NCBI GenBank assembly: GCA_944472135.2
Contig: OX235270.1
Span: 87,243,168-87,307,167, forward strand
DNA from: Trichobilharzia regenti
Lineage: Eukaryota; Platyhelminthes; Trematoda; Strigeidida; Schistosomatidae
DNA: 64,000 nucleotides
Direction of reading: 5' to 3'
Shown here: positions 35,551 to 48,830 of the stretch, in pieces
How positions within the stretch are numbered: the first letter of the stretch is position 1
Layout of the letters: each line of letters starts with the position of its first letter
Translations under genes and position numbers: made by a program
Notes under the pieces: generated by a model
The model's database searches: none
Told to the model about the DNA's origin: nothing
Seen by the model: the letters and a program-made list of their open reading frames with translations, nothing else

Positions 35551-38500
35551 TGCCAAAGAGGGCGACTTAAGCCTATGCAAGAACTGGTGAGGAATCATAC
35601 TCCTGTCCATCCGAAGTAAAGTATTAAGCCATGTCATCTCTGAGAAACCAAAAGATTCCCTGTACGGAAGACTTCACCTGGAGCATTCTAGTTTGAAGAT
35701 AAACAAGCCATGACTGCTTTCACTTGTGTTTGGAATTCCTCCTTCTTCTCTTTGTCTGCCTTGCCTCGCCAGCCTCAAATATGGTGCAGACATTCCATGT
35801 CCTTGTGCTTACTTCTGACGTTGCTATTGAAACTGCAAAAGCCACCGAAAGCTGCTGATAAGTGACTGCAATATTTGAGATAAAAGTCTACTTTGACAGT
35901 GATGCAGCTACATTGGCATGTTAAGAAATTCAGTGGACATACACCTCACTCCTTAACATTTTCAAATCATAACTCCTTGGAAATATGGTATATGTAAGAG
36001 AAGTTGTGACATATCATCAGTGTTTTGTAAAGGGTTATCAGAGTATCAGTTAAATAATCTGGGTGTTGTTTAGAAGAGGTTTCTTCGCCAGTTAACAGAT
36101 TAATTACACAAGTGGTGTTGCTACATCCACATGTAGAGAGTGGAGCCTTCATTTGGATTTCCTTTCAATTATGTAGAGAAATATGAATTAATTAGACGAT
36201 TCGTTTACTTCTTCAGGTAGGCGAACTGTAGCTTTAGATGCATTGCTTCAGGTTGTCAGAACCGATTGGTGAAATTTCTTGGCTACCTTGTACGGATGTG
36301 GAAGATTTATTCAACAGAATGCTTGATAATCGTTCCAACCTTGATTTCGCACTTGCAAAAGCTACCAATAATTCAGGATTTTAAATGCATTGATAGATTG
36401 GCTGATCCAGAATAATATTCGCGAGAATCCCTTTTGTTATCGTCATCATTCAGACTCCTAAGATATTAAAGAAGCTGGGCAAGGAGACTTATCCTATGGG
36501 AAGGCAGACGATGTTTTCAAGAGGAAGTGTTCAGTTTCAGTGCCGTCAGTCATACTGTCTGCGCAATGTTTGCTTTCTATAAGTAGGCTAATCATATCAC
36601 AGTCAGGTATTTACTCATTGCAGTGTAAACATTTATTGTTAGTTTCATCATAGTTAAGTAATCGGGAAAGGTTAAACTGTAAGATCCCAAACGAACGAGC
36701 GTATTAATAGCCTTAAATTGACCGATCGCGTTGCAACGGCGAAATTTCGTATACTCAATATAAGATTTGCATTTGGGTGAGAGAAGACACTAAATGAAGT
36801 ATTACTAGTGAATGCTGTTCAGGATTTAGCGAAAAGATCACTTCTGTAAAGTGTCTTAAACCAAATCCTATGTAGTCATTCCTAAGACCAACTTCTAGTC
36901 AATTGTAATCCACCCTAACCCTAATCTAATATTAAGGCTAACGAAAATCTATCTGGAGCCTAAGGCTAATCTGAGCTCCTCACCATGAAATATAGTCACT
37001 TGGATGAATACCGACACTCTGGTTAGAAACTGAGAGTTATTCTCGCAACATTTTAGGGAAAGCCATCCTTTCTAATATTCTTACACTTCTTTGGGTATAT
37101 TTTTATGAATAATCAGTTGTTTACTATATTTCACTAGTCTACTCTGGTCAGTAGGTTCAATGTGGTTAGTGCAGTGGTTCGGTCGGGATCTTCATTCACA
37201 AGCAGCCACGACACTCTCCGTTTGTGTCAGTTAGCCGTCTTAAGAATCCGTTCGCTACACTCAGTGAAAGCAAAAGTAGGCATAGGGAAACGGAATGCTC
37301 ACACCATGTTTGAGGATGGCAGGGTTGTTCAGATGGCGGAAGAAATGAGAATACATAGTGTAGAAGTGTTAGGGAATGTATGACAGCAGCTGAGACGGAT
37401 GTGGACTCTCCAAATTGCTAACTGGAGAGTCGATAATCTACTCCGGTCAACCAGACGACAACCACGAGCACACCGAGGGTGTGGCCATCATGGTGTCATC
37501 AAAAGAGTGAAGTTTCAACTCTCACGTAATGGGAACCATTCTCCTCCAAGATGATGACAGCAAGGTTCAGCTGTCTCAAAAGGAAGGAGATTTCCAATTA
37601 CACATTGCTGCGCACCTGTAAACAACTGAGACCAGGAGTAGAAGGAAGACGTTTACAAATACAATAACTGCAAGCAGTAGTGACAATATCTTGGATGGAG
37701 ATGTCAAACTCATAAGGAGTGATATGAATTCCAGCCAAACTGGGAGCAGACAACACAGGAAGAGAATTCACTATGGAGTGAGAGGCGCTCGCTCGGCGAA
37801 ATGAATGAGAACGGAGAACTGTTGGCAGACTTCTGCGCTTTTAATGATTTGGTGATTGGTGGTATCCACGAGGCGGCAGGCGATGTGAGTTTCACTAGAT
37901 GAGCGCACCAGAAGTCAGATAGACTTCATCCGAATCTGAAGAGAGTGGAGATGTGGTCTGTTGGGCATAAAAGGATCGAGAAGAGGAGCAGATGTAGGTC
38001 CAGATCACTACTCTCTAGTACACATTTGTGCAAAGTTCTATGTCGAAAACAGACAGAGAGACTGTCTAGTACAAGGAACCTTCAAGATCGAGTTGGAAGT
38101 TTCCAAACAAGCTGGAGATAGATGACAATTAAAATTCATTTCCAACACTGAGAAACTGGAGGACGAAACTACAAAGGACACATTCACACTAGTCATCAGG
38201 AGATCGTCGGAGACATTGAGCAATATCACCGAGGAAACCTGAGTGATAGGAACACTCGGACTCACTGAAGACAATGTGGCAGGAAACCTGTATAGAGATT
38301 TTAGGCGCTAAGAATAAGCAAGAAAAGGAGGGTTTGACTATGGAGACCAGGAAGTTGATAGAGGAGAGAAGGGTGGTGAATCAGAGGATGAACTATTAGA
38401 GAGGTGGACAACGAAAGAAGAAGCTGAGCATAGTCTACAGATTACTGTACAAATGAGTGAAGTAGAGTGGTATGAAGAAGGCTTTGGCGACACACTAGCA

Positions 38501-38870
38501 ACTGAATCAGAAGAGGTTTCAGGTAAGAGAGACGTCACAACACCATATGAAATAGCCAGGCCGCTATGCGGGAAGAGGTCTACGCATATGAAGCCAGTGA
38601 AAGATAGTAAAGGTAAGCGAACTATCAAGAAGTTGGAGCAGAGAAAGTGCTTAGCTGGTCGATTCAAAGGACTCTGAAATCGACCACCACCTACAACTGG
38701 TACAGAACCACCAGTAATACCCACCCACCGACAACAGTAGAAGTCTTGGAGACCAGAAGCACTGGAAGCGAACCTATAGACCTCAGATGACACACTCACA
38801 CCACTGCTGCAGAAGATATGGAAGGAAGGAAAGGTGCCTGCCGATTGGAAGAATGACAAGACTACCGACC
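35551..38870. repeat. Array unit 4
   Basis: Same variants as units 2 and 3 at every site compared. Confidence 0.95.
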
Positions 38871-41800
38871 TGCCAAAGAGGGCGACTTAAGCCTATGCAA
38901 GAACTGGTGAGGAATCATACTCCTGTCCATCCGAAGTAAAGTATTAAGCCATGTCATCTCTGAGAAACCAAAAGATTCCCTGTACGGAAGACTTCACCTG
39001 GAGCATTCTAGTTTGAAGATAAACAAGCCATGACTGCTTTCACTTGTGTTTGGAATTCCTCCTTCTTCTCTTTGTCTGCCTTGCCTCGCCAGCCTCAAAT
39101 ATGGTGCAGACATTCCATGTCCTTGTGCTTACTTCTGACGTTGCTATTGAAACTGCAAAAGCCACCGAAAGCTGCTGATAAGTGACTGCAATATTTGAGA
39201 TAAAAGTCTACTTTGACAGTGATGCAGCTACATTGGCATGTTAAGAAATTCAGTGGACATACACCTCACTCCTTAACATTTTCAAATCATAACTCCTTGG
39301 AAATATGGTATATGTAAGAGAAGTTGTGACATATCATCAGTGTTTTGTAAAGGGTTATCAGAGTATCAGTTAAATAATCTGGGTGTTGTTTAGAAGAGGT
39401 TTCTTCGCCAGTTAACAGATTAATTACACAAGTGGTGTTGCTACATCCACATGTAGAGAGTGGAGCCTTCATTTGGATTTCCTTTCAATTATGTAGAGAA
39501 ATATGAATTAATTAGACGATTCGTTTACTTCTTCAGGTAGGCGAACTGTAGCTTTAGATGCATTGCTTCAGGTTGTCAGAACCGATTGGTGAAATTTCTT
39601 GGCTACCTTGTACGGATGTGGAAGATTTATTCAACAGAATGCTTGATAATCGTTCCAACCTTGATTTCGCACTTGCAAAAGCTACCAATAATTCAGGATT
39701 TTAAATGCATTGATAGATTGGCTGATCCAGAATAATATTCGCGAGAATCCCTTTTGTTATCGTCATCATTCAGACTCCTAAGATATTAAAGAAGCTGGGC
39801 AAGGAGACTTATCCTATGGGAAGGCAGACGATGTTTTCAAGAGGAAGTGTTCAGTTTCAGTGCCGTCAGTCATACTGTCTGCGCAATGTTTGCTTTCTAT
39901 AAGTAGGCTAATCATATCACAGTCAGGTATTTACTCATTGCAGTGTAAACATTTATTGTTAGTTTCATCATAGTTAAGTAATCGGGAAAGGTTAAACTGT
40001 AAGATCCCAAACGAACGAGCGTATTAATAGCCTTAAATTGACCGATCGCGTTGCAACGGCGAAATTTCGTATACTCAATATAAGATTTGCATTTGGGTGA
40101 GAGAAGACACTAAATGAAGTATTACTAGTGAATGCTGTTCAGGATTTAGCGAAAAGATCACTTCTGTAAAGTGTCTTAAACCAAATCCTATGTAGTCATT
40201 CCTAAGACCAACTTCTAGTCAATTGTAATCCACCCTAACCATAATCTAATATTAAGGCTAACGAAAATCTATCTGGAGCCTAAGGCTAATCTGAGCTCCT
40301 CACCATGAAATATAGTCACTTGGATGAATACCGACACTCTGGTTAGAAACTGAGAGTTATTCTCGCAACATTTTAGGGAAAGCCATCCTTTCTAATATTC
40401 TTACACTTCTTTGGGTATATTTTTATGAATAATCAGTTGTTTACTATATTTCACTAGTCTACTCTGGTCAGTAGGTTCAATGTGGTTAGTGCAGTGGTTC
40501 GGTCGGGATCTTCATTCACAAGCAGCCACGACACTCTCCGTTTGTGTCAGTTAGCCGTCTTAAGAATCCGTTCGCTACACTCAGTGAAAGCAAAAGTAGG
40601 CATAGGGAAACGGAATGCTCACACCATGTTTGAGGATGGCAGGGTTGTTCAGATGGCGGAAGAAATGAGAATACATAGTGTAGAAGTGTTAGGGAATGTA
40701 TGACAGCAGCTGAGACGGATGTGGACTCTCCAAATTGCTAACTGGAGAGTCGATAATCTACTCCGGTCAACCAGACGACAACCACGAGCACACCGAGGGT
40801 GTGGCCATCATGGTGTCATCAAAAGAGTGAAGTTTCAACTCTCACGTAATGGGAACCATTCTCCTCCAAGATGATGACAGCAAGGTTCAGCTGTCTCAAA
40901 AGGAAGGAGATTTCCAATTACACATTGCTGCGCACCTGTAAACAACTGAGACCAGGAGTAGAAGGAAGACGTTTACAAATACAATAACTGCAAGCAGTAG
41001 TGACAATATCTTGGATGGAGATGTCAAACTCATAAGGAGTGATATGAATTCCAGCCAAACTGGGAGCAGACAACACAGGAAGAGAATTCACTATGGAGTG
41101 AGAGGCGCTCGCTCGGCGAAATGAATGAGAACGGAGAACTGTTGGCAGACTTCTGCGCTTTTAATGATTTGGTGATTGGTGGTATCCACGAGGCGGCAGG
41201 CGATGTGAGTTTCACTAGATGAGCGCACCAGAAGTCAGATAGACTTCATCCGAATCTGAAGAGAGTGGAGATGTGGTCTGTTGGGCATAAAAGGATCGAG
41301 AAGAGGAGCAGATGTAGGTCCAGATCACTACTCTCTAGTACACATTTGTGCAAAGTTCTATGTCGAAAACAGACAGAGAGACTGTCTAGTACAAGGAACC
41401 TTCAAGATCGAGTTGGAAGTTTCCAAACAAGCTGGAGATAGATGACAATTAAAATTCATTTCCAACACTGAGAAACTGGAGGACGAAACTACAAAGGACA
41501 CATTCACACTAGTCATCAGGAGATCGTCGGAGACATTGAGCAATATCACCGAGGAAACCTGAGTGATAGGAACACTCGGACTCACTGAAGACAATGTGGC
41601 AGGAAACCTGTATAGAGATTTTAGGCGCTAAGAATAAGCAAGAAAAGGAGGGTTTGACTATGGAGACCAGGAAGTTGATAGAGGAGAGAAGGGTGGTGAA
41701 TCAGAGGATGAACTATTAGAGAGGTGGACAACGAAAGAAGAAGCTGAGCATAGTCTACAGATTACTGTACAAATGAGTGAAGTAGAGTGGTATGAAGAAG

Positions 41801-42190
41801 GCTTTGGCGACACACTAGCAACTGAATCAGAAGAGGTTTCAGGTAAGAGAGACGTCACAACACCATATGAAATAGCCAGGCCGCTATGCGGGAAGAGGTC
41901 TACGCATATGAAGCCAGTGAAAGATAGTAAAGGTAAGCGAACTATCAAGAAGTTGGAGCAGAGAAAGTGCTTAGCTGGTCGATTCAAAGGACTCTGAAAT
42001 CGACCACCACCTACAACTGGTACAGAACCACCAGTAATACCCACCCACCGACAACAGTAGAAGTCTTGGAGACCAGAAGCACTGGAAGCGAACCTATAGA
42101 CCTCAGATGACACACTCACACCACTGCTGCAGAAGATATGGAAGGAAGGAAAGGTGCCTGCCGATTGGAAGAATGACAAGACTACCGACC
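38871..42190. repeat. Array unit 5
   Basis: Like units 2-4 but with ccctaaccA at 40241 where most units have C. Confidence 0.95.
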
Positions 42191-44668
42191 TGCCAAAGAG
42201 GGCGACTTAAGCCTATGCAAGAACTGGTGAGGAATCATACTCCTGTCCATCCGAAGTAAAGTATTAAGCCATGTCATCTCTGAGAAACCAAAAGATTCCC
42301 TGTACGGAAGACTTCACCTGGAGCATTCTAGTTTGAAGATAAACAAGCCATGACTGCTTTCACTTGTGTTTGGAATTCCTCCTTCTTCTCTTTGTCTGCC
42401 TTGCCTCGCCAGCCTCAAATATGGTGCAGACATTCCATGTCCTTGTGCTTACTTCTGACGTTGCTATTGAAACTGCAAAAGCCACCGAAAGCTGCTGATA
42501 AGTGACTGCAATATTTGAGATAAAAGTCTACTTTGACAGTGATGCAGCTACATTGGCATGTTAAGAAATTCAGTGGACATACACCTCACTCCTTAACATT
42601 TTCAAATCATAACTCCTTGGAAATATGGTATATGTAAGAGAAGTTGTGACATATCATCAGTGTTTTGTAAAGGGTTATCAGAGTATCAGTTAAATAATCT
42701 GGGTGTTGTTTAGAAGAGGTTTCTTCGCCAGTTAACAGATTAATTACACAAGTGGTGTTGCTACATCCACATGTAGAGAGTGGAGCCTTCATTTGGATTT
42801 CCTTTCAATTATGTAGAGAAATATGAATTAATTAGACGATTCGTTTACTTCTTCAGGTAGGCGAACTGTAGCTTTAGATGCATTGCTTCAGGTTGTCAGA
42901 ACCGATTGGTGAAATTTCTTGGCTACCTTGTACGGATGTGGAAGATTTATTCAACAGAATGCTTGATAATCGTTCCAACCTTGATTTCGCACTTGCAAAA
43001 GCTACCAATAATTCAGGATTTTAAATGCATTGATAGATTGGCTGATCCAGAATAATATTCGCGAGAATCCCTTTTGTTATCGTCATCATTCAGACTCCTA
43101 AGATATTAAAGAAGCTGGGCAAGGAGACTTATCCTATGGGAAGGCAGACGATGTTTTCAAGAGGAAGTGTTCAGTTTCAGTGCCGTCAGTCATACTGTCT
43201 GCGCAATGTTTGCTTTCTATAAGTAGGCTAATCATATCACAGTCAGGTATTTACTCATTGCAGTGTAAACATTTATTGTTAGTTTCATCATAGTTAAGTA
43301 ATCGGGAAAGGTTAAACTGTAAGATCCCAAACGAACGAGCGTATTAATAGCCTTAAATTGACCGATCGCGTTGCAACGGCGAAATTTCGTATACTCAATA
43401 TAAGATTTGCATTTGGGTGAGAGAAGACACTAAATGAAGTATTACTAGTGAATGCTGTTCAGGATTTAGCGAAAAGATCACTTCTGTAAAGTGTCTTAAA
43501 CCAAATCCTATGTAGTCATTCCTAAGACCAACTTCTAGTCAATTGTAATCCACCCTAACCCTAATCTAATATTAAGGCTAACGAAAATCTATCTGGAGCC
43601 TAAGGCTAATCTGAGCTCCTCACCATGAAATATAGTCACTTGGATGAATACCGACACTCTGGTTAGAAACTGAGAGTTATTCTCGCAACATTTTAGGGAA
43701 AGCCATCCTTTCTAATATTCTTACACTTCTTTGGGTATATTTTTATGAATAATCAGTTGTTTACTATATTTCACTAGTCTACTCTGGTCAGTAGGTTCAA
43801 TGTGGTTAGTGCAGTGGTTCGGTCGGGATCTTCATTCACAAGCAGCCACGACACTCTCCGTTTGTGTCAGTTAGCCGTCTTAAGAATCCGTTCGCTACAC
43901 TCAGTGAAAGCAAAAGTAGGCATAGGGAAACGGAATGCTCACACCATGTTTGAGGATGGCAGGGTTGTTCAGATGGCGGAAGAAATGAGAATACATAGTG
44001 TAGAAGTGTTAGGGAATGTATGACAGCAGCTGAGACGGATGTGGACTCTCCAAATTGCTAACTGGAGAGTCGATAATCTACTCCGGTCAACCAGACGACA
44101 ACCACGAGCACACCGAGGGTGTGGCCATCATGGTGTCATCAAAAGAGTGAAGTTTCAACTCTCACGTAATGGGAACCATTCTCCTCCAAGATGATGACAG
44201 CAAGGTTCAGCTGTCTCAAAAGGAAGGAGATTTCCAATTACACATTGCTGCGCACCTGTAAACAACTGAGACCAGGAGTAGAAGGAAGACGTTTACAAAT
44301 ACAATAACTGCAAGCAGTAGTGACAATATCTTGGATGGAGATGTCAAACTCATAAGGAGTGATATGAATTCCAGCCAAACTGGGAGCAGACAACACAGGA
44401 AGAGAATTCACTATGGAGTGAGAGGCGCTCGCTCGGCGAAATGAATGAGAACGGAGAACTGTTGGCAGACTTCTGCGCTTTTAATGATTTGGTGATTGGT
44501 GGTATCCACGAGGCGGCAGGCGATGTGAGTTTCACTAGATGAGCGCACCAGAAGTCAGATAGACTTCATCCGAATCTGAAGAGAGTGGAGATGTGGTCTG
44601 TTGGGCACAAAAGGATCGAGAAGAGGAGCAGATGTAGGTCCAGATCACTACTCTACACATCAAGGAAC

Positions 44669-44707
<39 letters not shown>

Positions 44708-45510
44708 AGTACAAGGAACCTTCAAGATCGAGTTGGAAGTTTCCAAACAAGCTGGAGATAGATGACAATTAAAATTCATTTCCAACACTGAGAAACTGGA
44801 GGACGAAACTACAAAGGACACATTCACACTAGTCATCAGGAGATCGTCGGAGACATTGAGCAATATCACCGAGGAAACCTGAGTGATAGGAACACTCGGA
44901 CTCACTGAAGACAATGTGGCAGGAAACCTGTATAGAGATTTTAGGCGCTAAGAATAAGCAAGAAAAGGAGGGTTTGACTATGGAGACCAGGAAGTTGATA
45001 GAGGAGAGAAGGGTGGTGAATCAGAGGATGAACTATTAGAGAGGTGGACAACGAAAGAAGAAGCTGAGCATAGTCTACAGATTACTGTACAAATGAGTGA
45101 AGTAGAGTGGTATGAAGAAGGCTTTGGCGACACACTAGCAACTGAATCAGAAGAGGTTTCAGGTAAGAGAGACGTCACAACACCATATGAAATAGCCAGG
45201 CCGCTATGCGGGAAGAGGTCTACGCATATGAAGCCAGTGAAAGATAGTAAAGGTAAGCGAACTATCAAGAAGTTGGAGCAGAGAAAGTGCTTAGCTGATC
45301 GATTCAAAGGACTCTGAAATCGACCACCACCTACAACTGGTACAGAACCACCAGTAATACCCACCCACCGACAACAGTAGAAGTCTTGGAGACCAGAAGC
45401 ACTGGAAGCGAACCTATAGACCTCAGATGACACACTCACACCACTGCTGCAGAAGATATGGAAGGAAGGAAAGGTGCCTGCCGATTGGAAGAATGACAAG
45501 ACTACCGACC
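42191..45510. repeat. Array unit 6, poly(A) at the 51-bp site
   Basis: The insert is tacacatcaaggaaccat followed by 33 A (44654-44704), also 51 bp. Carries ttgggcaCaa (44607 region) shared with units 7 and 8, and A at the 28698-equivalent site. Confidence 0.95.
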
Positions 45511-47972
45511 TGCCAAAGAGGGCGACTTAAGCCTATGCAAGAACTGGTGAGGAATCATACTCCTGTCCATCCGAAGTAAAGTATTAAGCCATGTCATCTC
45601 TGAGAAACCAAAAGATTCCCTGTACGGAAGACTTCACCTGGAGCATTCTAGTTTGAAGATAAACAAGCCATGACTGCTTTCACTTGTGTTTGGAATTCCT
45701 CCTTCTTCTCTTTGTCTGCCTTGCCTCGCCAGCCTCAAATATGGTGCAGACATTCCATGTCCTTGTGCTTACTTCTGACGTTGCTATTGAAACTGCAAAA
45801 GCCACCGAAAGCTGCTGATAAGTGACTGCAATATTTGAGATAAAAGTCTACTTTGACAGTGATGCAGCTACATTGGCATGTTAAGAAATTCAGTGGACAT
45901 ACACCTCACTCCTTAACATTTTCAAATCATAACTCCTTGGAAATATGGTATATGTAAGAGAAGTTGTGACATATCATCAGTGTTTTGTAAAGGGTTATCA
46001 GAGTATCAGTTAAATAATCTGGGTGTTGTTTAGAAGAGGTTTCTTCGCCAGTTAACAGATTAATTACACAAGTGGTGTTGCTACATCCACATGTAGAGAG
46101 TGGAGCCTTCATTTGGATTTCCTTTCAATTATGTAGAGAAATATGAATTAATTAGACGATTCGTTTACTTCTTCAGGTAGGCGAACTGTAGCTTTAGATG
46201 CATTGCTTCAGGTTGTCAGAACCGATTGGTGAAATTTCTTGGCTACCTTGTACGGATGTGGAAGATTTATTCAACAGAATGCTTGATAATCGTTCCAACC
46301 TTGATTTCGCACTTGCAAAAGCTACCAATAATTCAGGATTTTAAATGCATTGATAGATTGGCTGATCCAGAATAATATTCGCGAGAATCCCTTTTGTTAT
46401 CGTCATCATTCAGACTCCTAAGATATTAAAGAAGCTGGGCAAGGAGACTTATCCTATGGGAAGGCAGACGATGTTTTCAAGAGGAAGTGTTCAGTTTCAG
46501 TGCCGTCAGTCATACTGTCTGCGCAATGTTTGCTTTCTATAAGTAGGCTAATCATATCACAGTCAGGTATTTACTCATTGCAGTGTAAACATTTATTGTT
46601 AGTTTCATCATAGTTAAGTAATCGGGAAAGGTTAAACTGTAAGATCCCAAACGAACGAGCGTATTAATAGCCTTAAATTGACCGATCGCGTTGCAACGGC
46701 GAAATTTCGTATACTCAATATAAGATTTGCATTTGGGTGAGAGAAGACACTAAATGAAGTATTACTAGTGAATGCTGTTCAGGATTTAGCGAAAAGATCA
46801 CTTCTGTAAAGTGTCTTAAACCAAATCCTATGTAGTCATTCCTAAGACCAACTTCTAGTCAATTGTAATCCACCCTAACCATAATCTAATATTAAGGCTA
46901 ACGAAAATCTATCTGGAGCCTAAGGCTAATCTGAGCTCCTCACCATGAAATATAGTCACTTGGATGAATACCGACACTCTGATTAGAAACTGAGAGTTAT
47001 TCTCGCAACATTTTAGGGAAAGCCATCCTTTCTAATATTCTTACACTTCTTTGGGTATATTTTTATGAATAATCAGTTGTTTACTATATTTCACTAGTCT
47101 ACTCTGGTCAGTAGGTTCAATGTGGTTAGTGCAGTGGTTCGGTCGGGATCTTCATTCACAAGCAGCCACGACACTCTCCGTTTGTGTCAGTTAGCCGTCT
47201 TAAGAATCCGTTCGCTACACTCAGTGAAAGCAAAAGTAGGCATAGGGAAACGGAATGCTCACACCATGTTTGAGGATGGCAGGGTTGTTCAGATGGCGGA
47301 AGAAATGAGAATACATAGTGTAGAAGTGTTAGGGAATGTATGACAGCAGCTGAGACGGATGTGGACTCTCCAAATTGCTAACTGGAGAGTCGATAATCTA
47401 CTCCGGTCAACCAGACGACAACCACGAGCACACCGAGGGTGTGGCCATCATGGTGTCATCAAAAGAGTGAAGTTTCAACTCTCACGTAATGGGAACCATT
47501 CTCCTCCAAGATGATGACAGCAAGGTTCAGCTGTCTCAAAAGGAAGGAGATTTCCAATTACACATTGCTGCGCACCTGTAAACAACTGAGACCAGGAGTA
47601 GAAGGAAGACGTTTACAAATACAATAACTGCAAGCAGTAGTGACAATATCTTGGATGGAGATGTCAAACTCATAAGGAGTGATATGAATTCCAGCCAAAC
47701 TGGGAGCAGACAACACAGGAAGAGAATTCACTATGGAGTGAGAGGCGCTCGCTCGGCGAAATGAATGAGAACGGAGAACTGTTGGCAGACTTCTGCGCTT
47801 TTAATGATTTGGTGATTGGTGGTATCCACGAGGCGGCAGGCGATGTGAGTTTCACTAGATGAGCGCACCAGAAGTCAGATAGACTTCATCCGAATCTGAA
47901 GAGAGTGGAGATGTGGTCTGTTGGGCACAAAAGGATCGAGAAGAGGAGCAGATGTAGGTCCAGATCACTACT

Positions 47973-48027
<55 letters not shown>

Positions 48028-48830
48028 AGTACAAGGAACCTTCAAGATCGAGTTGGAAGTTTCCAAACAAGCTGGAGATAGATGACAATTAAAATTCATT
48101 TCCAACACTGAGAAACTGGAGGACGAAACTACAAAGGACACATTCACACTAGTCATCAGGAGATCGTCGGAGACATTGAGCAATATCACCGAGGAAACCT
48201 GAGTGATAGGAACACTCGGACTCACTGAAGACAATGTGGCAGGAAACCTGTATAGAGATTTTAGGCGCTAAGAATAAGCAAGAAAAGGAGGGTTTGACTA
48301 TGGAGACCAGGAAGTTGATAGAGGAGAGAAGGGTGGTGAATCAGAGGATGAACTATTAGAGAGGTGGACAACGAAAGAAGAAGCTGAGCATAGTCTACAG
48401 ATTACTGTACAAATGAGTGAAGTAGAGTGGTATGAAGAAGGCTTTGGCGACACACTAGCAACTGAATCAGAAGAGGTTTCAGGTAAGAGAGACGTCACAA
48501 CACCATATGAAATAGCCAGGCCGCTATGCGGGAAGAGGTCTACGCATATGAAGCCAGTGAAAGATAGTAAAGGTAAGCGAACTATCAAGAAGTTGGAGCA
48601 GAGAAAGTGCTTAGCTGATCGATTCAAAGGACTCTGAAATCGACCACCACCTACAACTGGTACAGAACCACCAGTAATACCCACCCACCGACAACAGTAG
48701 AAGTCTTGGAGACCAGAAGCACTGGAAGCGAACCTATAGACCTCAGATGACACACTCACACCACTGCTGCAGAAGATATGGAAGGAAGGAAAGGTGCCTG
48801 CCGATTGGAAGAATGACAAGACTACCGACC
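45511..48830. repeat. Array unit 7, 51 A at the insert site
   Basis: The site is a pure run of 51 A (47974-48024) between ctc and tctagt. Shares gattag (46981) with unit 8 and ccctaaccA (46881) with unit 5. Confidence 0.95.

Noticed and set aside
44672..44704. Poly(A) in unit 6 as evidence of a processed pseudogene
   Set aside because: Only 18 bases precede the A run, there is no recognisable gene, and the exact 51-bp length suggests an artefact or replacement rather than retroposition.
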